Assembly (NCBI RefSeq): GCF_043641665.1 | Contig: NC_092182.1 | Coordinates: 25,605,241 to 25,669,240 of the forward strand | DNA length: 64,000 bases | DNA from: Enoplosus armatus | Taxonomy: Eukaryota; Chordata; Actinopteri; Centrarchiformes; Enoplosidae | Reading direction: 5' to 3' | Translations under genes and position numbers: made by a program | Shown: piece by piece, positions 50,845 through 62,251 of the stretch | Layout of the letters: every line of letters starts with the position of its first letter | Numbering within the stretch: position 1 is the stretch's first letter | Notes under the pieces: model-generated | The model's database searches: none | What the model was told of the DNA's origin: nothing | What the model saw: only the letters and a program-made list of their open reading frames with translations

Positions 50845-51060
50845 GATGAGAAAGCCCTGACCTCAACCCCATCCAACACCTCTGCAATGAATTGGAAAGG
50901 CGAGCCAGGGCTAATCATCCAGCCAACCTCACTAATGCTCTTGGCTGAATGGAAGCAAATCCCTGCAGCCAGGCTCCAGAGTTACACGGAAAGCCTTCCC
51001 AGATGAGTGGAGGCTGTCATCGTGGCCGGTTAATGCCCCATGGCTGTGGAATGAGATGGG
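50845..51060 (+). pseudogene. Tc1/mariner-like transposase remnant (C-terminal end)
   Basis: Translation on the + strand gives PDLNPIQHLCNELERRAR in one frame. After a one-base shift it continues EWKQIPAARLQSYTESLPR, a stop, then VEAVIVAG and another stop. PDLNPIEHLWDELERR and E-W-IP----L--S-PRR--AVI are hallmarks of the C-terminal part of Tc1/mariner DD34E transposases; the last acidic residue of that motif class would normally be the E of NPIEH, which is Q here. The N-terminal part and terminal inverted repeats are not recognisable. The copy is dead: frameshift, two in-frame stops and truncation. Confidence 0.7.
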
Positions 51061-52545
51061 CGTAATGCTCAGCCATCATGCTCAAATACTTTCGGTGTAC
51101 AGTAGGTCACACGGTACGCTTTGGGATCCAAATTTGAAACTAAATCAGTTAGTGTCAGTTAGTTCATGACCAGCAGGTGCACCTCTGGCGGGATTGGTGA
51201 GTTGTCTTGTTTAAAGTCCACAACATAATATTAGGACTGAAAAGTGCCTTGAATAAACAGATGGGAACCAGGGATGTTCAAATAACCACAGAAATGCGAT
51301 TCCATGAATTTCTTCCTCCCTTAAAAGTAACTCCTCTTTCTCACCCTCTATCGTCTTTGTTCACTTGGTTTTATTCTTGAAAAAGCTGTATCATGTCTTG
51401 TAATATCATGTGCAAATCAATACACTCATCTTATAAAAATACAATGACGTATTTTCCTTTCCCTGTTCCTTCCCTTCTCTCTCCTCTTCCCAGTGGTGGC
51501 CGACAGAGGTCTGAGTGGTTTGCGGATTCAGACAGACAAACAGACTCTGCGGTTTCTGCTGCTGTTGTATTAACGCAGAAAGCTGCTGGGAGGCCAGCCA
51601 GGGTGAAATGAGAAATCGGGGACATGAGATCAGCATAAAACCTGGGATCAAACCTGCAACCCTCTGCTTCACACACTGTCACAACCCAGCAGTTTCAGTC
51701 AGTGTTTGACGGTGAACTTATGAACTACAAGCAGAAGATCATCAGAGGTCATACAGCATCATCATTAAGTACACTGACGAAGTATTCTCCTCCGAACCTC
51801 CGAACCTCTCAGCGCTGCGCACATATTCACAATAAAAACAAACCCAATAGTCCTGAAGCATCGTTCAGATAAAAAACTATTTGAGATTGAGATTTTTGGA
51901 TTAAGTTTTCCTTTTGCCATGAAATCATGTTACCTGGTATCACAGTTCAGTTTGTTTATCAGTTGTTGCCATGAAAAACTCGCTAATTCAATTTCACCAA
52001 ACTTTAGTGACACAAGCCGAGTCTTAAGTGTAGCGACTGAATTGGAAATTAATCTTAATCGGTTATGATTAGTTTTTTCATTTTTATCAGAAAAACAATG
52101 TGACTCATTATGTCTTTAAAGACAAACTTAAATGATGTGAAATGATGTTGAATCACCAGGAAAAAAGTTCAGAAATTGCAAGTTAGCTTGATATTAATAA
52201 GGATAATTGATTATTGTCTAGTTGCATTCTGTTAATTGTTAAATATAATTTCACTAAATTCCAGGATGAGATTTTACACACGAATGAATCCAATACAACA
52301 ACACTACAAGCTACAGCCTCACAAGTTTATATTTGTGCGTAAAAACACAAGACTGTGATAGACTGCAGCATATCACACAGGTGTTCCTTAAAAACTCAGT
52401 GTATTAAAGCTTCTCTGTCTCAGAACGGTGTTCCACGCTTTCACACTTTGAAGCTGCACAGTGTGTGGATTTAAACCGATAACCTCTACCACAACCTCGC
52501 AAAGCTGCCACCGATTATGAGCACTGTCGGACGTTTTGGACTGAC

Positions 52546-52655
52546 CTCATACAGCGTGATGACCCCGTTGGTCTCGTTGGGAGCTTTCCACTGCATGAAG
52601 ATCTTCTCTTCATAGGGCGTGTTCTGCAGAGACTCCATCGGCACCGAGCCGGGCA
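52546..52655 (-). CDS. ptprm: ptprm exon: first part of FN3 repeat 3
   Basis: This 110-base exon encodes about 37 residues, including [11 protein letters not shown], the FN3 core [11 protein letters not shown] and GVITLYE. This is the first part of the third FN3 repeat of the ectodomain. The acceptor is TCTCTGCAG and the exon begins in phase 1 (TG completing Val); it ends on a codon boundary after TATGAG. The donor is GTCAGT, weaker than consensus because of C at position +3, but the fit to the next exon (TLYE followed by ITYK, as in the mammalian proteins) supports it. APNETNG holds a possible N-glycosylation sequon. It is flanked by the two large introns of 8.9 and 17.2 kb. Confidence 0.92.
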
Positions 52656-54608
52656 CTGCAGAGACAGAGTACACAAAAACATTATAGTGTCTTTTGATGT
52701 GAATAAGTACTTTTATATTTAAGGTCTGTATTGAATGCAACAAAAGCTTCTTGCACTTTGTAGTGTTGAACAGTGTAGAGGCCGGTGGACGCTGCTAACC
52801 ATCTCATCAACAGTCACATTCATTTATGGTTCAATTAGTCTCAGAATAAAAGTGTTCACATTGCAATGCTCTACTTTACCAACCTCCGTTAAACACGTTA
52901 CAACAATAAAGTGAAACGCGGGATTAAAGCCAGCTCTCCTGAAAACTCTACACCAACCTTGGATCACTCTTATTAAATACAAAATCAAATACAGCAAAAG
53001 TATATTCAAAACATTCAAGGGAAGGAAGAATCAAAGGAGAGCGTGAAGAGAAGTAGAAGGAAGGAGCAAAGAATATTAAATATATTATTACATTTCAGAA
53101 CCATTTCTCCTCATTAAATTCTATTATTTAGTGTTTAAAGTTTCAAATATCTGGGAACCAACTCATCAGAAATATTAAGTTACCCAAAATCTAATTCTTT
53201 TTCCCTGTGAGGCAGAATGAGACCCGCTGCCTGCTCCAGAAAACTTTTATCATGACAGACATCCACTACTATTAAGTATGACATGGTATTCCATTATATT
53301 TCTTACATTCTGAAAGGCTGACGTCAGTATATATATATATATATACATATATCAGGTTTTGCTGATGTGTACAAACAGCAAGAAGTGAACTGAGAGGCAC
53401 TTTCTGAGAATGAACTGTCCGACGTTTTGCTGATTTGCATCAAACGCAGACTGTTGATTCAGAACATAGCCGATGAACATAGTTTCAGTTAAGCTATTGC
53501 CGTGTTCACCATTTGTTCAATTACATGAAAATGTTGTAGACTATTACTTTGTACTAAATGTAATTTCCTGAATGCTGTGAGAAAGTTTCCGAGCTTCTGC
53601 TGAGTTTATAATCAGCTTTTTTGACGCTGCAAAAGACGCGTCGAGATAAGTTTAACTATGAGTTTTGACTCTCAGGTATTGCTGTAATATTGTGCAGCTC
53701 AGCTGTAATTTGTGAAATTAAAGTCTCATCCTGAGACGAACAGGAGACAGAGAGGCTGTAATGATGCCATGTAGAGATAAATCTCGAAGCAGCCCCGTAG
53801 ATGGTGAATAATGGAACAACTGCTGAGACAAAATGACAGCAGCCATGGTGATTTTCTTGGGCTATGGGCACATTTTCTGACTCACCGCTGGGAGCCCTAC
53901 ATTCAAATCAAACTCATTTGGATGGAATACTTCAAACTAAAAGTCTATTAGCTTACAAAGTCAATTACTCATTCAATGTCAATGGACCAACTGTCTCCCG
54001 TCAGGGGAAAACTTTCACCTGATGATTTCCAGTTTGGGGAGGCTCAGTATAGTTTGTAAGTGTTTGCACGGTGACACTTTCTTTCTCTTTAATCAAGCAC
54101 ATTGCACTTGAAATGAAACAATGACTTTGAGATTAAAGTGTCAACTTTAAGCTTTAATTTGAGGCTGTTCAAAACCACATCAGATAAGCACTGAAGGAAT
54201 TGCAGTCCTTTTTGTAGTCTTCCAATTTTAAGGGGGCGGGGGGGGGGGTATTTAATTGGACAAAAGAACAAACTTAACTTAACTTAAAGTTTGATGGCAG
54301 TGAATGAAGTCTGCAGCAGAGATGCAGCATCCTTGATGTTTATGGGCTGTAATGCAGCCATCCTCACTGGTCTTCAGCATTGAAACACACGATCAGGTGG
54401 ACTGAGGTTAGGCGACTGACACTAAAGAACATATCAATTATTCTGATTTCTTAGTCTCAAGACTTCCTGCTTTACTGTCTCACGATTATTTGGTCCATGT
54501 GGTAAGAGACTCCAGTGCACTAATGTCCCACCTACAATTCACACTCCTGACAAAGCCACGTTTGAGCAGCACATTGTTGGATTCATTTTGGTCTCCAACT
54601 GGGGAGGG

Positions 54609-54624
54609 CCCTAACCCTAACCCT
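54609..54624 (+). repeat. Short telomere-like motif (CCCTAA)2CCCT
   Basis: Sixteen bases of the vertebrate telomere repeat, too short to call an interstitial telomere array. Confidence 0.7.
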
Positions 54625-54919
54625 GGAAATCAGCACTTTAATCAATAGTCATGCCACATGAGTAAAAGAGAAAAGAAAGGAAAGTTTGTAGATATTGACT
54701 ATACAGCATCTTTAGGGTAACTTGAGGACAGGTAACCTGCCAGTCCTGCAGACAGATTTACTACCGCAGACACTTATTTTATTCAAATCTACCTCGTAAC
54801 AAGAGTGTGTGTCTTCAGGAAGAGCTTTCACACGTCTTTATGACGGCATACAGACAGAGAAGAGGTGTCAGACACCTTGTCAGGGAGTGAAGCTGTCAAA
54901 CACACAAAGTTACACCACG

Positions 54920-54921
<2 letters not shown>

Positions 54922-54953
<32 letters not shown>
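54922..54953. repeat. (AC)16 microsatellite
   Basis: Uninterrupted AC tract of 32 bases followed by TGGGGGG. Confidence 0.95.
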
Positions 54954-54955
<2 letters not shown>

Positions 54956-55211
54956 GGGGGGTGTGAATTGTTGTAAATGTTAAGGAGATGGAGACAGACA
55001 GTGCCAAGAGGGACAACTGACTGTAATGTGTTAAAATGCATGTGTGTGTCTTAGTGTGTGTGCGTGTCTTTGTTCCTCACTTTCTTCTTCTCTTCATGAT
55101 TATTCGGCACTCGCAGGAATATTTTCTACCGTGCCGTGATCTCTGACCTTTAATCTATTTACTATCGGCTGTGCATAACGCTGGTGATGGAGGAGGCTTT
55201 TTCTGCACTCA

Positions 55212-55255
55212 CTGTAAGTCATTGTGGATGAGAGTGTCGACTAAATGCCTGCAAT
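55212..55255 (+). repeat. Decayed dispersed-repeat tail
   Basis: CTGTAAGTCATTGTGGATGA followed by GAGTGTCGACTAAATGCCTG resembles the common teleost repeat tail TAAGTCGCTTTGGATAAAAG + CGTCTGCTAAATG. A weaker copy starts near 38972 (TGTAAGCAGCTTTGGAC). Family call from memory. Confidence 0.55.
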
Positions 55256-56309
55256 ATGACACAGAAACGAGTCGGCAGCAAGCTTTTATTGCTCTTTGTC
55301 TGATGCGCATCAACTGAAAAAAAAAGCTTTTTGAAAACATCCTGAACATTCAGCCGTTTACAGCCACAAATTGAATCTAACAAAAACAGATGGATGTGCC
55401 ACAGCATTTCCTTTTACAACTGGGAATCGGGTGCCATTATCCATCTTTCTTCAAAACGACAAGGAGCTTTAGGACGACCTCCGGTACGGGGAGTTTCAAA
55501 GCCCTCCTGCTATTTTTCAAACAATGAAAATGTGGCGTGGACTTGCTTAAGATTCAAAGCATCACGCAGCGGACAGACCGGTTCTTTTGGATAACACAGG
55601 CTTTCGTTGGAGAACTGCATCGCTACTCACAAATCACTGTACCAACGGTTGCTTATATTTTCACAGCATTCTCAGAGAAATCTAAACCATCATATTTTGT
55701 GTGTGTATGAAATGTTTATTTTGCTATAGTTTTACGCATCTGAAGAAGGTTGTGCTCGTCTGTTAAGAACATCTACAGTAAGACTCAACTCAATACTCAG
55801 GTATTTTACGAACCACACCAGCAGTGTAGCAAAATGTGATGGCATTTTGCCTACAGGCGGCGCTGAAGTGACAAGACATTTAAATGGCCATAACTCTGTA
55901 GTCACTTGATGTGACTCACTTGATATTCAGCGGGTTTCACACACTCCTGCTGCTGCACATACTTGGACACATCATCAGTGTTGTCAGAGAGAGTTGTGAG
56001 ATATTTTTTTGAGAGTAACATGAACGTAAACGTGTAACATACGGAGTTACATACTCGAAATGAGGACAGTGAAGAAAACATCCTCGGAGCAGAAAGTCAA
56101 GGGTCAACATCCCCGTGACACAGATATGGAAATGCACAAAAACACATACACACACACACCCAAACCAACACAGACACGCTGACAGAAGAATATTTTGATG
56201 AGTAATTCCAAGGTGTTGATTAAGGCCCCATCCTGCGGAGCGTATCAAATTACCCTAACAAAGAAACGCAATTAGATGCTGCCATTTTTATTCAACACCT
56301 TATCACTCA

Positions 56310-56313
<4 letters not shown>

Positions 56314-56359
<46 letters not shown>
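56314..56359. repeat. (TG)23 microsatellite
   Basis: Uninterrupted TG tract of 46 bases. Confidence 0.95.
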
Positions 56360-56360
<1 letters not shown>

Positions 56361-56489
56361 ACTCTCATCTTTTATGACGCACAATGTCTATCTGGATATC
56401 TGGGTGGTGCCTTTGTGTGTGTGTGTAGATGCATGTGTGTCCCGACATCTGCTTGCTGCTTCCCAACGTGGACGTGACTCACACAGTGT

Positions 56490-56492
<3 letters not shown>

Positions 56493-56555
<63 letters not shown>
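56493..56555. repeat. (TG)31 microsatellite
   Basis: Uninterrupted TG tract of 63 bases, among the longest in the window. Confidence 0.95.
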
Positions 56556-56556
<1 letters not shown>

Positions 56557-56691
56557 CTTGTGCACCTTGCGGGCTGAGACAGAAGAAAACAGGCTTCATT
56601 GAAAAGATAACGGCAGCTGTAACACATTAATCATAACTTGATTAACTTCCACCACGTTGCACAATGAATGGCCTGCTTTATTAAGCCAGCG

Positions 56692-56719
56692 CTCTCTCTC
56701 TCTCTCTCTCTCTCTCTCC
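56692..56719. repeat. (CT)14 tract
   Basis: Uninterrupted CT tract; a second one lies at 56803-56834. Confidence 0.93.
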
Positions 56720-56790
56720 TACATGTGTCTGTGTCATTGTCTCTCTCTCTCTGTCGCTATTTTTTCTATTCCAATTTTTCTCGCGCTTAA

Positions 56791-56802
<12 letters not shown>

Positions 56803-56834
<32 letters not shown>
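56803..56834. repeat. CT tract
   Basis: CT tract of about 32 bases following CCCTCCCTCTCC. Confidence 0.92.
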
Positions 56835-56837
<3 letters not shown>

Positions 56838-59634
56838 ACCCTTAGTTAAATTCAAATTGTCTTTACTGGCATGAAATGAATCTCTGCGTTTCCTCTTTGG
56901 CTCTCTCCTCTTCATTTCTTTGGCTCTCTCTATCGGCCTCGATCCATGTTTTTATTATATAACCAACAGACCTGGTTGTTTATATGTAAATTTTGACTTT
57001 TATTCTTTGTTGGTGTTTAGAACTTTGTAGCAGCTACTTGCGAGCAAAAGCAAATTAAAAAGTCATGACAATTAGTGACGTCGGGGATTATTTGCACAAC
57101 ATGTAATCAAGATAGAAATGAATGTTTTGCAGCAACTTCTAGCAAAACACATTTTTATTTACATTTTTATTACTCAGCCAAATATTGTTAAGCCTCCCTG
57201 ACCCCTGACATTTAAGTCTCAACATTTTTCATGACCCCAGCAACACTGAGTTGTCAAACCATGTAATGCAGCATGAACAAAAAAACAATTCAGTCAGCGT
57301 ATGTTTGACATTGTGTAAAAAAGCCCCGTCGTTTGTTGTAATTTAGTGTCATCAGTCATTTTGTAAGAAGAACATTTTTTTTTTCTCTTTTCAAATCATG
57401 GATATCTCATTTTGGGATGAAACGCCTCATTTAGTCTCGTGTTCACATGTGGAAACATGGATTAATCCGTGGTATATCAATATTTTTACGAAGCCATTCT
57501 TCATGTTGTTCAAGATTTCATCGCGGTAGAGGTTTATCCTCTCTGGGAACAAATAAACATCTTGATGAAAAGCAAGCAGGCAGGAATTACCGGCAGTGCT
57601 GCTGGACTGGATTAAGATTAAATTACACACAGCGATATAAGGATTACAGGACAGATCTGTATTAGTTATTATGATTGGAGACCAGACGGTATTGTTTTGT
57701 TTCCTAAGGAAAGCAGAAGTGTTTGCTCTTAAAAGTGTGAGAAAAGCTTTTTTTTTCTCTCTCTCTTCCAAAAAGCAGATGTTGTATGTGTGTTGCTTTT
57801 AAGATGTTAAAAATCCTTCTTTCAACATTCAAACATCACTCAGTGTCATCTCTCTATAAATGGAAGTGCTGCTACAAACCGTACATGACAACAACAAAAA
57901 AAAACATGAAGCTGCTATAAAACACGGGCTTGTAAAAGTCAAATGTGCACAATCTTTGAAATATTAGGATGAAAAACATTTGAGAAGTTGTTAACCTAAA
58001 GCAGATTTGGTTTTCCTACCAGCTTTAAAGGAAGCAGAACACAGAGCAGCAGCAGCAAGACTTGGCTGGTTTTTCTTTTATTCTTTTTCTTACTTGGCCC
58101 TTAATGGGTTGAGAGCATTCTATGATCCTTGATACAGCAAATAAGTGGTTGAAATGTTTGAAAGCACATAAATGATAAGTTCTACAGCTAAATGCACTTT
58201 GATGAATTGCCTTTTTGAAAAGTGACAGCCGTACAAACAAAAATAAATAACAGAAGCTGTTGTCTCTGATTGTTGTTTTTCTTCGACTGTGATCTTAGAA
58301 AAGACCCAGAGCTCTGAAAATAAAAGCATTATTAAATCTCAATGACTGTGATTGTCCTTTGAGTGAAGGGATCATTTTTCTCTTTAATGTGAATGGGGAT
58401 ATTTATAAAGATATAAGCATGTCACAAACATAAGGATTTGATACCAGTATTTTAATATCCAATATAAAAAAAGTGCTTAACTACTGACGGATAAATCTAG
58501 ACGGATAGATAAAAACAACATTCTATCATTGCTTTTAAACGACAGTGTTAATTAATATTTCATAGCAACATGAATTATCTGGATACTACAAGTGACTCAT
58601 CACGCAAGTTCCCCTGTAAACCAGCTGTGTTCACGCACACCGGGCCAGTTCACTGACGTCAGTGGTGAGAGTGGATAGTCTTGTTTTCAAAAGTAGGTGT
58701 GCATTTTCTTTATCGGCTATTACTTAATATCAAACATCATTACAATATCAGACGGCCAACACGCTAAATAGTTGTGGACTAGAGGGGTTACACTTTACTC
58801 AAGGTCCTTTCGTTGATAGTTTGTTTGAAAAACAAACTAAAAAAGTAATGCAGGTGGCATTTTGTTGCCCTCACAACACAGCTGTGCTGATGCAAAATAG
58901 TTGTATAACATAATTCTTAGAATAAAAGGCTGCAGAGGTTGTGTACTGAAGAGGTGAGACAGCTGCACTGACTTCCTCCTGCACGTATTTGATAAATGAG
59001 AGGCCTGGCAGTAAAGAAGCGGCATTGAGCTAACCTGACAGCTACGTGACAAATAGGTGTTTCATGATCAGGTTAATATGCTGATGTGTCCAATGAGTGG
59101 ACATGACACGTGTCTCTGAGGCAAGTCTCTCTGTGTTTGTGAACTGATGGACAACTGGAGGAAAATGGAGAGCAGACACACAAGTCTGCTGGAGTCTGCT
59201 GCTTCCTCAACACTCTGAACTGAACCTCGTCAGTCTGAAAATGTGAGTATTTATGTGTCTGTGTGTGCTGTGCAGGTTCACACACACTCACTGAAACCAT
59301 TTCTCAATAAACTCTTCCTTAACTCACCTCCACCCACGAAGAGCTTTACATCCTTGAGAGTAAAACTTTAATCTAATTTAGTCATTTTAACTTTCTGACT
59401 TTTATATTTCTTTAGACATTTGAACCTTTTATACACTCAGGGAGGCAATTAGCATTGTAGTGGCACGCAGCAGAGCAAAAGCAATCGGTTTCTAGAGTAA
59501 ACATGGAAAATCTTCAGAATCTAAGCAGCATGGAACTGAGACAGAAGCACAATTTTCTACAATAATGGATGTGTCAAATTAACAATGCTGGATGCCTCAC
59601 AGTGAGACAGCCAAAGAGTTCGTGACTTAACGTG

Positions 59635-59636
<2 letters not shown>

Positions 59637-59666
<30 letters not shown>
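59637..59666. repeat. (TG)15 microsatellite
   Basis: Uninterrupted TG tract of 30 bases. Confidence 0.95.
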
Positions 59667-59667
<1 letters not shown>

Positions 59668-59889
59668 TAATCTGCTGTAAAATCTTAAAAGTGCAGCTTT
59701 CAGTAGGTAAAACAATTAAGAAAGACATGATGAAAACCTGAGAATCTCTCATCCTGAGATTACTGTTAAAAACTAGAGAAGACGAGTCCTGTGTGGGAGA
59801 GAGAGGGAAGTCAATTCCTCATTTTATCCCTTAACATAGGTTAAAGTATAAGTCTTTGTCTTCAGCAACATTAAGAAGTGAGAAGAAAA

Positions 59890-59891
<2 letters not shown>

Positions 59892-59954
<63 letters not shown>
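59892..59954. repeat. (GT)31 microsatellite
   Basis: Uninterrupted GT tract of 63 bases. Confidence 0.95.
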
Positions 59955-59955
<1 letters not shown>

Positions 59956-61538
59956 ATGGAGCTCCTTCATTTGCTGCAGCCCCAGCTCTATAAAACCATT
60001 ACCGTACAAACAGCAATTAGCCTCCGTGTGAACAATTGCTGTTCTGTTCCCTAATTACTGAATTACAACCAGGAGATTAACGATGGTTAAATAAAAAACA
60101 ATTAAGAACAAAACAATTAAGGTTTTTTTTTTTTTTTTCCCTTTCCCCCTAAAGCCATTGTTATTCCCCAGTCATGTTAACTTTTTTTTTAAAGGGTTCA
60201 GACAACCTGCAGTATGTGTGTGTTCAGCTAGTAAAGGTAGGAATTTCAGGCTGAGATGTGATGTTCCCCAGAAGCTAAATTCAGAGGATATTAGTTATGA
60301 GATCAGGAGAACAGCGAGCCCTGAGGAAGGTGGGAAAGAGATGAGAGATTTGGGATCATTAGAACGATGTTTTTATCCTGCTTATCAGGCATTGCTCTAA
60401 TGGATTCGAGCGATTCCAGTTTATCGCAGGCAAGTTGTTGAGAGAAATGTGAAGCATCAATGAATTATTAGTAGCAGTGGCTGGGGCAAACACTCTGCTC
60501 TGAATTAGTAGAACATGGAGCCCCCTGGAAAGGAAACGGGAGTTTAAAATGTTGTTGTGTTGAAATCATTTGAACTCCTCGGGTACATTTATATGTAAGG
60601 CATTAATAAAGTATGTCAGTACGTCCTGTTTAGCTTTTCCCGCTCAAGGGCACAGCGATGAGACACGGCTGTTGATTGGCGCAATTTTGGATGTTGCAAG
60701 GGCTGAACCTCCTGTGATAATATAGAGAATATTATAGATCTAATGTGTCTCTAAATGCTCCCCTGTTCCCTCGAAGCAGTGTTTCATAGGTGGGTGCTGT
60801 ACTGTAGCTCAGTTAAAGTGGTATTATTCAGTTTTCTAGGCTAGAAAAAAAAAAGATATTGGGTTTAATGAGAGCTTCTGAGATTAAGTCATTGACTAAA
60901 TGTTCTTAAAACCAAAACAATACAAAAACAGGAGAAATAAGAGACTAAGAAACTCTCTAGAGCAGCAGAATTGCGAGATATCTGTCTCGTTGTAAGCGAC
61001 CATTATATTGGTTTCATTTGGTGTTAATATCAAAAATAATATGTCAATAAAGTAAAATGCTTTAAGTGTAATTCTGTTTACATGTCACATCTTTTTAGGA
61101 TAATTCAAAAATTGTTTTAACATGTCAAAATGCAACAGCTGGAGGCCATTTTCCGTTGGTTGTTTTAATTTTGTCTCTGTGTGCGGCGCTAAACAATTAT
61201 TGCTCCAACGTTTCTGCCCCGCAGTTCCCAAAACCACCTGTCAATCACACAGTGAGGGTTGGACTGCCTTGTATTTTCTGTTGGAGAAGTCTGACTTTCT
61301 CTAGCTGGTTCTGTTTATTCCGTAAACTGTTGTTGCTGCTGTCAGAAATGTAAAATGAATCATTTTCAGTGAGCCAGGAGGGTTTCTATCAGGAGAGGCT
61401 GACCAGACACTGAGCTGCTGGAATAGTTAAAGCTGTCATGAAGCGGCTGGTTACAGGTTGGATCGATATCAAACTGTACAGTTTGTTGTTCAACAATTTG
61501 AATACATTTTTGCAAATGAGTGGTTTTTTTTCACTCAC

Positions 61539-61719
61539 CATCCTCCTCCGTCTGTTTGACTATCTCCTCGCTCTCCTTGCTGCCCTCGGGGTTGGCCAGG
61601 ACCAGCCGCAGTCTGACCGTGACGAAGGGCCTCAGCCCCCTCAGGGTGTAGTGTGACGACGTCTGGATCAACTCCTCCGCTGCAAACTCCTGCTGGTTGA
61701 ACACATACTGGTACTGCAC
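61539..61719 (-). CDS. ptprm: ptprm exon: second half of FN3 repeat 2
   Basis: This 181-base exon encodes about 60 residues with the recognisable family segments [30 protein letters not shown] and VLANPEG. It completes the second FN3 repeat; the YTLRGLRPF segment corresponds to the turn before strand F. It starts on a codon boundary after an acceptor ending TTTTCCAG and stops one base into a codon (GAT then G) before a strong donor, GTGAGT. That G joins TG of the next exon to give Val. With the preceding exon it makes 297 bases (99 codons), a phase 1-1 module that matches one FN3 domain. The intron between the two exons is only 416 bases, by far the shortest in the window. A second open frame overlaps on the same strand but is a shadow. 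Confidence 0.92.
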
Positions 61720-62135
61720 CTGGAAAACAGAGGGACGCACATTTAATCTGTGATTTGGTTGGAAACAATGATTACTAATGCAGAGCTGCCCTTATGTAAA
61801 GCACTTAACACTGCAATGCTTTGACAGAATTGCCGAGTAGCGACTTCACTGTGCAGGTCCGAACTGTGAATGTCAAAATCACAGCTGAACCTGAAGCAGC
61901 GGTGTTGCTAAATGGGCAATTAAAGGGTCAGCAAAACACCTGCGGACAAAGCAACGTATGATACGATGCTGGACTGAACACATAATCATTTCTTAATGCC
62001 AAGACGGTCACTACTATTGCCGAAAGGTAAAATGTGCCATCAATTCTTACTACTGTCGCATCATTCTTTCATGGCGGAGAATAAGTTTAAGGTTTAAAGT
62101 TTGTTGCAGCACAAATTGTGGGCCGCTGTGCGTAC
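61720..62135 (-). other. ptprm short intron (416 bases) within FN3-2
   Basis: It separates the two exons of FN3 repeat 2. It starts GTACGC and ends TTTTCCAG on the minus strand. I see no repeat, gene or notable motif inside it. Confidence 0.9.
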
Positions 62136-62251
62136 CGTCAGATTGTAGCTGTGGCAGCGTGTCACAGCATACCCAAACGTCTCCCATTGTATAGTCAGCT
62201 GGCGGGCTCTGACATCCACCACGTTGACGTTTTGGGGTCCGTGGACCGGAT
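62136..62251 (-). CDS. ptprm: ptprm exon: first half of FN3 repeat 2
   Basis: This 116-base internal exon encodes about 39 residues beginning DPVHGPQNV and containing the FN3 core segment [10 protein letters not shown], then TRCHSYNLT. In the type IIb receptor phosphatases this is the start of the second fibronectin type III repeat, in the extracellular adhesive stalk; the Trp is the usual FN3 core residue. The acceptor is a pyrimidine-rich tract ending CAG at 62252-62254, and the donor GTACGC follows base 62136. The exon starts in phase 1 (the first codon needs a G from the previous exon, giving Asp) and ends on a codon boundary. The final NLT followed by Val is a possible N-glycosylation site. 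The assignment to ptprm comes mainly from the later exons; this exon alone would also fit other R2B members (ptprk, ptprt). Confidence 0.9.

Larger units (their letters stand above)
35320..52545 (-). other. ptprm intron (17.2 kb) splitting FN3-3
   Basis: This is the largest intron in the window, with no supported gene. It holds TG tracts (38282-38327, 44548-44581, 44644-44684, 44720-44750), a CT-rich tract (40088-40150), a foldback (39413-39737), a CRE/MEF2-type cluster (45097-45220), two old local duplications (47840-48240 and 48501-49017), a mariner-like remnant (50845-51060), and decayed dispersed-repeat fragments. The stretch 35340-35710 is AT-rich with several TTAGCTTAGC-like words but no identifiable element. 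Confidence 0.85.
52656..61538 (-). other. ptprm intron (8.9 kb) between FN3-2 and FN3-3
   Basis: This is non-coding apart from shadow open frames. It contains TG/CA tracts at 54922-54953, 56314-56359, 56493-56555, 59637-59666 and 59892-59954, CT tracts at 56692-56719 and 56803-56834, an AT tract near 53330-53350, a dispersed-repeat tail at 55212-55255, a short telomere-like motif at 54609-54624, a palindromic CRE at 58651-58664, and two motif-rich stretches (57455-57660 and 60000-60480) that resemble regulatory elements. Confidence 0.85.

Noticed and set aside
51640..51690. Possible SINE B-box region (GGGATCAAACCTGCAACCCTC)
   Set aside because: Only this short word resembles the fish repeat; no matching flanks were found, so it was not called as a feature.
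54609..54624. Interstitial telomere array
   Set aside because: Fewer than three repeat units; common by chance in 64 kb.
57427..57771. 114-codon minus-strand open frame
   Set aside because: No recognisable family, no splice context and no start context; it lies over the GGATTA-rich candidate element and is probably chance.
61535..61768. Alternative 77-codon frame over the FN3-2 exon
   Set aside because: A frame-shifted shadow of the exon that reads [12 protein letters not shown]; only the latter joins its neighbours in frame.
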